Origin: Bacteroidetes bacterium CG23_combo_of_CG06-09_8_20_14_all_32_9
GTDB taxonomy: Bacteria > Bacteroidota > Bacteroidia > Bacteroidales > GWA2-32-17
Direction: 5' to 3'
Assembly (NCBI GenBank): GCA_002771395.1
Contig: PCSS01000102.1
Span: forward strand, 175-6,813
DNA length: 6,639 nt
Part shown: piece after piece, positions 1 through 4,908 of the stretch
Position numbering within the stretch: the stretch's first letter is position 1
Layout of the letters: each line of letters starts with the position of its first letter
Notes under the pieces: generated by a model
Told to the model about the DNA's origin: nothing
Database searches by the model: none
The model's input: only the letters and a program-made list of their open reading frames with translations
Translations under genes and position numbers: made by a program

Positions 1-109
1 ATCGCGTATGTTTTTGGGGGAAACTTTGTGTTAATTTAAAAATCATTCTGCGAATTTCACAGATATTATTATAAAATTTTAATTTTTCGTAAGGAGCCTG
101 CTTATTCAT
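1..109 (-). CDS. Four-helix-bundle (S23/Avd-like) protein, N-terminal part cut by window edge
   Basis: The first 36 codons of a gene start at ATG 109 and run off the left edge. The protein begins MNKQAPYEKLKFYNN and is nearly identical to the N-terminus of the broken gene at 2961-3367; over 36 residues I see three substitutions (Cys20 to Arg, His32 to Pro, Met35 to Thr). The family assignment rests on that second copy, which carries the typical AARSGKQNI motif of four-helix-bundle proteins related to the 23S-rRNA-intervening-sequence protein and to Avd. Its cellular role is unknown. The start lies directly beside a short 10-bp repeat array, about 47 bp after the mutase large-subunit stop. Whether this copy is intact cannot be seen. 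Confidence 0.75.
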   Translation of the reverse strand, partial: MNKQAPYEKLKFYNNICEIRRMIFKLTQSFPQKHTR

Positions 110-136
110 TTGTAATCGTTATTAACCGTTTTTAAC
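1..136. repeat. Direct repeat, copy 1 (partner at 3259-3394)
   Basis: These 136 bases match 3259-3394 in the same orientation with six mismatches (positions 6, 11, 18, 52, 116 and 127) and no gaps. The match covers the 5' part of the four-helix-bundle gene and its upstream repeat array, then stops abruptly at 137. It may continue beyond the left edge. The two copies flank the mutase and toxin-antitoxin block. Confidence 0.95.
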
Positions 137-142
137 TCTTCT
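113..142. repeat. Iterated 10-bp repeat array, about three units
   Basis: Three decamers follow each other without gaps: TAATCGTTAT, TAACCGTTTT and the more diverged TAACTCTTCT. They belong to the same TAACYRTTWT family as the six-unit array at 3371-3430 and sit in the same place relative to a four-helix-bundle start codon. The array ends 13 bp from the mutase large-subunit stop codon. Confidence 0.8.
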
Positions 143-155
143 ATTGAATGACTAT

Positions 156-1769
156 TTAAAAGGAAACAGGTTCATTGTATTCTCCATACACTTCTTTCAG
201 CACACCAATGATTTCCCCAACTGTTGCGTATTCTTTTACTGCTGCGACGATTGATGGCATAAGGTTTTTGTCGTCCTGTGCATCTTTGCGGACTTGTTCC
301 AGGCATTGAGTAACTTTGTTATTATTCCGTTCTTGTTTTACCTGATGAAGTTTAGTAATTTGATTATTTGCAGCTTTTTCGTTGTAAGGGTGAAAGTCAA
401 CAGGTTTAATAGATTCTTCTCTTTTAAACATATTTACTCCCACTTTAGGAATATCACCCCTCTCGATTCCCATTTCTCTTATATATGCCTGTTTGGAAAC
501 AGATTCCTGGATTTTCCCTGTAGCTACTGCATTCACAATTCCTCCCCATTCATCAACTTTTTTCATTTCTTCTTTAATTTCTTTCTCAAAACGATCAGTT
601 AAAGATTCTACATAATATGAACCTCCAAGCGGGTCAACAGTATCGCAGATACCCATTTCATGAATAAGAATCTGCATTGTGCGCAATGAAATTTCAGCAG
701 CTTTTTCAGTAGGAATTGTGTATGCTTCATCATAACTGCATAGTGCCATAGTTTGAGTACCAGAAAGAGCGCTGATGAGTGCATAATATGCGCTTCGGAT
801 AATATTATTTTCGGGTTGCTCTTTTGTCAATCCGCCACCGCCGCCACCGGCAATCATTCTTAACCAACAGGAATTATCATTTTTTGCTTTATATTCTTCA
901 CGAATAATTTTAGCCCATAACCTGCGTCCTCCTCTGAACTTGGCAATTTGTTCAAACATGTTACCATGAATATCAAAATTGAACGAAAGTCGCGAAGCAA
1001 ATTCATCAATGTTAATTCCCCTTTGAAGAGCGCCATCGGTATAAGCCTTGGCAATACAGAAAGCGTAAGCCATCTCCTGAACCGGATTGGCTCCGCTTTC
1101 ACGTATGTGATAACCACAAACACTTACAGGGCTGTATTTGGGTAAATTTTTTGCACAATATTCTATGGTGTCAATAACTAATTTAACCGATTTATCAACA
1201 GGAAAAATCCATGTTCCCCGTCCGATAAATTCTTTAAGAATATCGTTTTGAGCAGTACCTCTGAGAGTTTTAATATTATAACCCCATTTTTCTGCTAAAG
1301 CGGTATACATAGCAATTAATACAATAGGAGAACCATTGATAGTTAAGGAAACAGTAATTTTATCAAGGTCAATATTTTTAAAAGCAATCTTAAAATCTTT
1401 TAAGGTATCAATGGTCATTCCAACCCGTCCCACCTCGCCAAATGCCCGTGGGTCATCGGAATCCAAACCGCATTGGGTTGGTAAGTCAAAAGCTACATTC
1501 AGACCTGTTTGTCCGTTTTTAAGTAAAAAGTGAAACCGTTCATTGGTTTCTTCGGGAGTGGCAAATCCTGCGTACTGGCGAATAGTAAAAGGGTTTTTGC
1601 GGTACATCAGGGGATGAATACCACGGGTGAAAGGGTATTGTCCGGGCATTTCCCATATGGTATTAAGGTTCCTGATATCGTCGCCGGTGTAAACCGGAGC
1701 GACTTCAATTCCTGATTCTAAATATACAGGTTTTACAGTTGGTTTGTTTGATTTCGCTGAAGTTTCCAT
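156..1769 (-). CDS. Methylmalonyl-CoA-mutase-type acyl-CoA mutase, large (catalytic) subunit
   Basis: This is the TIM-barrel subunit of an adenosylcobalamin-dependent acyl-CoA mutase, partnered by the small subunit at 2520-2933. The 537-aa length fits stand-alone large subunits. I chose ATG 1769 over a TTG two codons upstream. Family blocks seen: YPFTRG (45-50), FTIRQYAGF (61-69), QNDILKEF (174-181), GYHIRE (219-224), DPLGGSYYVE (379-388) and a C-terminal LMPSIVAAVKEYAT block. Against Propionibacterium MCM, aligned from memory, Tyr89, Gln197, Arg207 and His244 are kept (Y66, Q174, R184, H221). The Arg would favour a carboxylate-bearing substrate; isobutyryl-CoA mutase has Gln there. Unusual: Tyr75, Arg82 and Ser114 become His52, Asn59 and Asn91. 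The HxQTxGxxLT motif reads IAGGGGGGLT (306-315), and Asn366 becomes Cys344. The fold and family are certain; the substrate is not. Confidence 0.95.
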   Translation of the reverse strand: METSAKSNKPTVKPVYLESGIEVAPVYTGDDIRNLNTIWEMPGQYPFTRGIHPLMYRKNPFTIRQYAGFATPEETNERFHFLLKNGQTGLNVAFDLPTQCGLDSDDPRAFGEVGRVGMTIDTLKDFKIAFKNIDLDKITVSLTINGSPIVLIAMYTALAEKWGYNIKTLRGTAQNDILKEFIGRGTWIFPVDKSVKLVIDTIEYCAKNLPKYSPVSVCGYHIRESGANPVQEMAYAFCIAKAYTDGALQRGINIDEFASRLSFNFDIHGNMFEQIAKFRGGRRLWAKIIREEYKAKNDNSCWLRMIAGGGGGGLTKEQPENNIIRSAYYALISALSGTQTMALCSYDEAYTIPTEKAAEISLRTMQILIHEMGICDTVDPLGGSYYVESLTDRFEKEIKEEMKKVDEWGGIVNAVATGKIQESVSKQAYIREMGIERGDIPKVGVNMFKREESIKPVDFHPYNEKAANNQITKLHQVKQERNNNKVTQCLEQVRKDAQDDKNLMPSIVAAVKEYATVGEIIGVLKEVYGEYNEPVSF

Positions 1770-1779
1770 TTTCAAATAC

Positions 1780-1875
1780 TTATAATTTTATGCCCAAAAC
1801 TGTTATATCGTCAATTTGTTCGTATTTCTGACCATATTCGGTCATCCAATTAACTAAAACCATTTCAGTATATGA
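1780..1875 (-). pseudogene. Probable remnant: C-terminus of a SpoIIE/PP2C-type phosphatase
   Basis: The gap between the DUF5615 gene and the mutase large subunit holds an open frame of about 31 codons ending with TAA at 1782-1780. Its tail reads KYEQIDDITVLGIKL, which looks like the C-terminal strand of SpoIIE-family serine phosphatases, where a DD[IM]xxLG-like motif is usual. It has no upstream domain and no plausible start: reading further upstream runs out of frame through the end of the DUF5615 gene. I read it as a leftover gene end, left when the toxin-antitoxin pair arrived or when the region was rearranged. The call rests on a short motif recognised by eye, and chance is possible. Confidence 0.4.
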
Positions 1876-1895
1876 GATAATGATAATCGGGAAGA

Positions 1896-2231
1896 TTAAT
1901 AAATTTCCAGTACACCGTAGTCGTTTGAATCTACCATTTGCACTATATCTTTTTGGTGTTTGATTAACACTTCGGCAATATAACGTGTACGTTGATTACC
2001 AAAACGCAACATCACTATTTTTGGTGGAGATCCTTTATAAACAGACAACTGGTAAAAATCGTCATCATTAGTAACAATGGTAAAATCATTACTTTTTGCA
2101 AATTCCCAAATCTCTATATCGCTTGCTGGAAGTTTTGAAATTACGGAGTCAACGTGAGAAGAATCACGAAACTGCTTTTCAAGAATTTTAACTAACTTCC
2201 ATGAAAGATTAGCGTCAAACAATAGTTTCAT
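1896..2231 (-). CDS. DUF5615 PIN-like protein (putative toxin of a toxin-antitoxin pair)
   Basis: A 111-aa protein with the layout of DUF5615, a PIN-like nuclease family. It has LLFDANLS at the N-terminus with acidic Asp6, SDIEIWEFAKSNDFTIVT in the middle (Asp38, Glu40, Glu43), and TNDDDFYQL (Asp56-Asp58) where the family's acidic cluster usually sits. These acids could bind a metal for RNA cleavage; nuclease activity is inferred from the fold, not shown. The start ATG lies 6 bp after the DUF433 stop, so the two genes are probably translated together. DUF433-DUF5615 pairs are a recurrent chromosomal module considered VapBC-like. The gene appears intact. It sits between the two subunits of the mutase, to which it has no obvious functional link. 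Confidence 0.85.
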   Translation of the reverse strand: MKLLFDANLSWKLVKILEKQFRDSSHVDSVISKLPASDIEIWEFAKSNDFTIVTNDDDFYQLSVYKGSPPKIVMLRFGNQRTRYIAEVLIKHQKDIVQMVDSNDYGVLEIY

Positions 2232-2237
2232 AATTGA

Positions 2238-2465
2238 TTAAACAGCGGTTAGTTTCGTAATCATTTCACGGTGTGCGGCATAAGCAAGAGCAGCGCGGAT
2301 ATGCACTTCCTGTAAACCCGGATAATCCTCTAAAATTTCACTAATACTCATACCCGATGCCAACCACTGAAAAATATCTACCACTGCAATTCTGGTCCCT
2401 TTAATGCACGGTTTACCAAAACGGATTTCAGGATTAATAGAAATATAATCGGTAAAGTTTTCCAT
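2238..2465 (-). CDS. DUF433 protein (putative antitoxin partner of DUF5615)
   Basis: A 75-aa protein matching DUF433 over its whole length: ISINPEIRFGKPCIKGTRI (9-27), then VVDIFQWLASGMSISEILEDY and a closing AALAYAAH helix. The GKPCIKGTRI block is the family signature. The fold is a small winged-helix or HTH-like domain, so DNA binding and autoregulation of the pair are plausible but inferred. It is first in a two-gene unit with the DUF5615 gene 6 bp downstream, the usual antitoxin-first order. A TAnnTTTG element in the 54-bp gap upstream suggests the pair has its own promoter rather than relying on the mutase operon. Confidence 0.88.
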   Translation of the reverse strand: MENFTDYISINPEIRFGKPCIKGTRIAVVDIFQWLASGMSISEILEDYPGLQEVHIRAALAYAAHREMITKLTAV

Positions 2466-2491
2466 AAACTTAATTTTTTGATTTATTTGTG

Positions 2492-2499
2492 CAAAAATA
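2492..2499 (-). promoter_or_regulatory. Candidate Bacteroidota -7 promoter element for the DUF433/DUF5615 pair
   Basis: On the minus strand this reads TATTTTTG followed by CAC, a match to the Bacteroidota TAnnTTTG element. It lies 27 bp upstream of the DUF433 start, in the only gap between the mutase small-subunit stop and that gene. I do not see a clear TTG at the expected -33 distance, so the call is tentative. Confidence 0.42.
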
Positions 2500-2519
2500 C
2501 GATTTTAAATTCATTACTA

Positions 2520-2933
2520 CTATGTACGATTTCTAATAGATTTTTCTTTCATCATTTTAAAAAACGAAACCACTTCATCCACCTTTGTACCTGTTGCAAA
2601 AACAGCGGTAGGTCCAATTTTTAAAAGCGTTTCAACATCCTGAGCGGGAATATTTCCGCCTACAACCCAAGGAATATGTAATTTGTTTTCATTCATTACA
2701 TCTCTCATTTTTTGAGTTATAATTTTATGGGTTCCCGATAAAATAGAAAGCCCTATAACATCTGCTTCTTTTTCAATTGCCATTTTCACAATTTCTCCAG
2801 GAGATTTTCTTAATCCTGTGTAAAAAACTTCAAATCCTGCATCTTTTAAAGCATAAGCTAACACTTTTACACCTACGTCATGGCCATCCAGTCCGGGTTT
2901 GGCAAGTAGGATTTTAATTTGGTTTTTAGTCAT
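2520..2933 (-). CDS. Acyl-CoA mutase small subunit, B12-binding domain protein
   Basis: A 137-aa stand-alone cobalamin-binding domain with the classic DxHxxG...SxL...GG signature. LDGHDVG near residues 15-21 supplies the His that replaces the lower ligand of cobalamin (base-off binding). GLSILSG carries the SxL motif, and WVVGGNIP carries the GG motif. The length fits stand-alone small subunits of methylmalonyl-, isobutyryl- and hydroxyisobutyryl-CoA mutases. It should pair with the large subunit at 156-1769 to form the active adenosylcobalamin enzyme. The two genes are now about 750 bp apart, separated by the DUF433/DUF5615 pair and a gene remnant. Upstream, a 10-bp repeat array ends about 10 bp before the start ATG. 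Nothing in this protein looks damaged; the substrate is set by the large subunit. Confidence 0.95.
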   Translation of the reverse strand: MTKNQIKILLAKPGLDGHDVGVKVLAYALKDAGFEVFYTGLRKSPGEIVKMAIEKEADVIGLSILSGTHKIITQKMRDVMNENKLHIPWVVGGNIPAQDVETLLKIGPTAVFATGTKVDEVVSFFKMMKEKSIRNRT

Positions 2934-2943
2934 TGTTTTAGTT

Positions 2944-2973
2944 AAAATAGTTAATATCGGTTAACATCGGTTA
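2944..2973. repeat. Iterated 10-bp repeat array, inverted relative to 3371-3430
   Basis: Read on the minus strand, three decamers run head to tail: TAACCGATGT, TAACCGATAT, TAACTATTTT. They belong to the family that reads on the plus strand at 3371-3430, so the four-helix-bundle pseudogene lies between inverted arrays. The second unit supplies the TAA that would end that gene (2963-2961). Confidence 0.8.
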
Positions 2974-3367
2974 CGATTGAATCGTGATTTCCATTTACCT
3001 TCCTTATCTAATTTATATAGTGAATCCAGATAATGGTCAATCTGATACTTTGTCTTCCCAAACAGGTCTTTTATTTTATCATAATCAACTTTAGTAATTA
3101 ATCCATCTTCTATGCAATTGTCCTCATCACCCTCTAACTCTTCCAGTGAACCTGCACTAATCTTTATATATCGTCCAAATTCACCTGCTGAATCCTTCCT
3201 GTAACTTCTCTTATATTTTGTTTTCCGCTTCTTGCAGCATCATTCATTTGACTGACTAATCGCATATGCTTTTGGTGGAAACTTTGTGTTAATTTAAAAA
3301 TCATTCTGCAAATTTCACAGATATTATTATAAAATTTTAATTTTTCGTAAGGAGCCTGCTTATTCAT
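2961..3367 (-). pseudogene. Four-helix-bundle (S23/Avd-like) gene broken by a one-base frameshift
   Basis: The frame from ATG 3367 gives 54 residues ending AARSGKQNIRE, then drifts into 13 unrelated residues and stops at 3164. Adding one G near 3203-3206 (GAAGTTAC to GAAGGTTAC on the minus strand) restores the family-like AARSGKQNIREGYRKDS. The frame then stays open for 81 codons with SLEELEGDED and a Lys-rich tail, to TAA at 2963-2961. The restored protein would be 135 aa, normal for this family of small helical proteins related to the rRNA-intervening-sequence protein and Avd. A sequencing error is possible, as the change is a single base. The gene is bounded by inverted 10-bp repeat arrays. 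The first 36 codons are nearly identical to the copy at the left window edge. Cellular role unknown. Confidence 0.85.
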
Positions 3368-3394
3368 TTGTAACCGTTATTAACTGTTTTTAAC
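3259..3394. repeat. Direct repeat, copy 2 (partner at 1-136)
   Basis: This is the second copy of a 136-bp direct repeat, identical to the first at 130 of 136 positions, offset 3258 bp. It includes the 5' end of the four-helix-bundle gene, its start codon and the first part of its upstream decamer array. Confidence 0.95.
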
Positions 3395-3430
3395 CATTAT
3401 TAACCATTCTTAACTGTTTTTATCCGTACA
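3371..3430. repeat. Iterated 10-bp repeat array, five to six units
   Basis: Six gapless decamers lie on the plus strand: TAACCGTTAT, TAACTGTTTT, TAACCATTAT, TAACCATTCT, TAACTGTTTT and a diverged TATCCGTACA. Consensus is TAACYRTTWT. The array starts 3 bp upstream of the four-helix-bundle start codon and ends 14 bp from the acyl-CoA dehydrogenase stop. There are no spacers, so it is not a CRISPR. The period equals about one helical turn. Confidence 0.88.
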
Positions 3431-3444
3431 AATTTAAGAAAGAA

Positions 3445-4572
3445 TTATAATCCAACCTCTTTGGCAATAATTGTCTGTAAAATCTCTGATGTTCCGCCCC
3501 CATATAATAGGAATCTGGTATCCCTGTAAAAACGCTGTACAGGATACTCCATCGAATATGCATAAGCTCCGAATATTCTGGTAGCTTCGTCGGCAGCACG
3601 GCAAGCTACCTCAGAAATGAAGTATTTTGCCATAGATGCTTCTTTGGTACATTGTTTACCTTCATCTAATAGTTTGGTAGTGTGATACAGCAAATGTTTT
3701 GATGCTTCAATTTCGGTTGCCATGGTTCCTATTTTCAGTTGTATTGCCTGGAACTTTCCTATTGGTTTGTTAAATTGAACTCTTTCTTTCGCATATTGAA
3801 CAGATGCATCAAAAGCGGCTCTTGCAAGACCCAGAGAGAGTGCTGCGGTCATTATTCGTATTTCTGCAAGAATAGCTGTTAAATTACTTATGCCTCGGCC
3901 GTCGGCTCCAAGTTGATTTTCAAGAGGTATATGGCAATTCTCAAAAGCAAGTTCTGAAACATCTGTACCTTTTGTGCCCAGCTTGCTGAACTTGGGACTT
4001 ATTGAGAGTCCCGGAGTTCCTTTTTCCACTAAAAAAAAGTTCAATCCTTTTGCCCCTTTGGTTTTATCAGTCTGGCATAATACAGTAAAGCAATCGGCAT
4101 AAGGTGCATTGGTAATCCATGTTTTCATACCATTTAAAATATATCCATCTTCAACTTTTTGAGCGGTTGTATGAACACCGCCAAAAAGATCTGTTCCTGC
4201 CTCAGGTTCGGTTAATGCAAATGCAACAACCTTTTCTCCTTTAATAGCAGGAATAAAAAACTTCTCTTTGTGTTGAGCAGTACCATATCTGAAGATGAAA
4301 TTCGTACCCATAAGACATTGCATGGCAGTAAAAGCAGCCACAGCCATGCTTCCCCTTGCCAATTCTTCGCACATAATGCAGAACATGGTATTATTTGCAT
4401 TTGCTCCGCCATATTCTTTGGGATACCGTAAGCCATAGGCACCTAATGCCCCGAGCTTTCTGAACATATCCCATGGAAATTCATCTTTTTCATCTATTTC
4501 CCTTGCAACAGGTATAAGTTCATTGTCAACAAAACGCGATATTGTTTTTCTGAGTAATTCTTCTGATTTCAT
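3445..4572 (-). CDS. Acyl-CoA dehydrogenase family flavoprotein, atypical active site
   Basis: A 375-aa member of the FAD-dependent acyl-CoA dehydrogenase family, which oxidises an acyl-CoA at C2-C3 and passes electrons to ETF. Seen: the N-terminal helical domain; ALTEPEAGTD (119-128), the FAD/substrate signature; YAKERVQFNKPIGKFQ (260-275); and the C-terminal QRFYRDTRFLLYGGGTSEI block (346-364). The canonical catalytic Glu of YEGTSE is Gly359 here (YGGGTSE). Isovaleryl- and long-chain enzymes also have Gly there and use a Glu directly before a conserved Arg; here the nearest Glu, E237, is two before R239. I chose ATG 4572 because SEELLRKT aligns with the family N-terminus, while the longer frame to 4743 translates a repeat. 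Six to eight usual N-terminal residues are missing. The adjacent Fd-EtfA is the likely electron partner. Confidence 0.93.
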   Translation of the reverse strand: MKSEELLRKTISRFVDNELIPVAREIDEKDEFPWDMFRKLGALGAYGLRYPKEYGGANANNTMFCIMCEELARGSMAVAAFTAMQCLMGTNFIFRYGTAQHKEKFFIPAIKGEKVVAFALTEPEAGTDLFGGVHTTAQKVEDGYILNGMKTWITNAPYADCFTVLCQTDKTKGAKGLNFFLVEKGTPGLSISPKFSKLGTKGTDVSELAFENCHIPLENQLGADGRGISNLTAILAEIRIMTAALSLGLARAAFDASVQYAKERVQFNKPIGKFQAIQLKIGTMATEIEASKHLLYHTTKLLDEGKQCTKEASMAKYFISEVACRAADEATRIFGAYAYSMEYPVQRFYRDTRFLLYGGGTSEILQTIIAKEVGL

Positions 4573-4574
4573 TA

Positions 4575-4609
4575 TACACAGATTTATACAGATATGAACA
4601 CAGATTACA
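4575..4609. repeat. ACACAGATT-type iterated repeat array at the dehydrogenase start
   Basis: On the plus strand the units ACACAGATTT, ATACAGATAT and GAACACAGATT follow each other at a spacing of about 10-11 bp. The array starts within 3 bp of the acyl-CoA dehydrogenase start codon. It is inverted relative to the array at 4857-4908. Confidence 0.75.
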
Positions 4610-4670
4610 TAATCAGTTTTAAAAAGGGTTTCCTGCCATTCGTGTAAATTCAGACCTCTCCATAAAAGGT

Positions 4671-4678
4671 CAAAGATA
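4671..4678 (-). promoter_or_regulatory. Candidate -7 promoter element upstream of the acyl-CoA dehydrogenase
   Basis: The minus strand reads TATCTTTG, a good match to the Bacteroidota TAnnTTTG element, about 100 bp upstream of the dehydrogenase start. It would let the dehydrogenase and the genes after it be transcribed separately from etfA. No clear TTG is visible at the -33 distance, so this is tentative. Confidence 0.35.
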
Positions 4679-4722
4679 CATTTAATTTTGGACATTCTTA
4701 CGTGATATGTCAGAAATATTAT

Positions 4723-4783
4723 GGTGATTTCGGCACCGCTCAATCACCGATTCTGCGGGCATTAAGCGAAGTCTAAATGCCCG
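4723..4783. other. Two adjacent hairpins with equal 12-nt loops
   Basis: Stem 1 pairs GGTGATT (4723-4729) with AATCACC (4742-4748). Stem 2 pairs CGGGCATT (4756-4763) with AATGCCCG (4776-4783). Both loops are exactly 12 nt and the stems are 7 nt apart. No U-run follows on either strand, so these are not standard intrinsic terminators. They form the centre of the repeat-bounded gap. Confidence 0.6.
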
Positions 4784-4856
4784 GATAGGCTTTGCTAATG
4801 CCAAGTACTAACTGTTTATAAAATATTCTGACTTGGGGCTGTAGAGGTCTGTAATT

Positions 4857-4908
4857 ATTTGTGTTTATCTATGTTAATTTATGTTTAAATCTGTGTTAAT
4901 CTGTGTCT
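4857..4908. repeat. ACACAGATT-type iterated repeat array overlapping the etfA stop
   Basis: On the minus strand, units of about 10 bp run ACACAGATTA, ACACAGATTT, AAACATAAAT, TAACATAGAT, AAACACAAAT, decaying with distance from the gene. The etfA stop codon TAA (4898-4896) and the last codons (Thr-Asp) lie inside the first unit. The array is inverted relative to 4575-4609. Confidence 0.78.

Larger units (their letters stand above)
4573..4895. other. Gene-free gap bounded by inverted repeat arrays, with nested hairpins
   Basis: The 323 bp between etfA and the acyl-CoA dehydrogenase show no convincing gene. Each end carries ACACAGATT-type iterated repeats, and the two ends are inverted relative to each other. 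Inside lies a second inverted pair, CAGACCTCT at 4651-4659 and AGAGGTCTG at 4843-4851, plus CCAAGT/ACTTGG (4801-4806, 4831-4836) and two hairpins at 4723-4783. The nested symmetry suggests a miniature mobile or palindromic element, or a structured RNA, rather than a plain spacer. Confidence 0.6.

Noticed and set aside
860..1123. 87-codon minus-strand frame inside the mutase gene, and several plus-strand frames at 294-1715
   Set aside because: They overlap strongly conserved mutase coding sequence and their translations show no recognisable family; they are antisense or out-of-frame shadows.
1770..1775. TTG start for the mutase large subunit, two codons upstream
   Set aside because: An ATG follows at 1769, and the two extra residues add nothing conserved.
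2961..3367. Avd of a diversity-generating retroelement
   Set aside because: The fold is related, but no reverse transcriptase, template or variable repeat is visible in the window.
3371..3430. CRISPR array
   Set aside because: The decamers are contiguous with no spacers, and no cas gene is present.
3429..3455. Promoter TTG-N16-TAAATTTG upstream of the four-helix-bundle pseudogene
   Set aside because: The spacing is shorter than the usual 19 or so and the element is generic in AT-rich DNA; too weak to list as a feature.
4212..4442. 76-codon frame inside the dehydrogenase gene
   Set aside because: Out-of-frame shadow of conserved dehydrogenase sequence.
4573..4743. A 57-residue N-terminal extension of the acyl-CoA dehydrogenase
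   Set aside because: The extra residues are translated repeat and gap sequence (ICVHICINLCI and similar), unlike any dehydrogenase N-terminus; the family alignment begins at Met 4572.
4723..4783. Intrinsic terminator for etfA
   Set aside because: The hairpins are stable-looking but neither is followed by a U-run in the transcribed direction.
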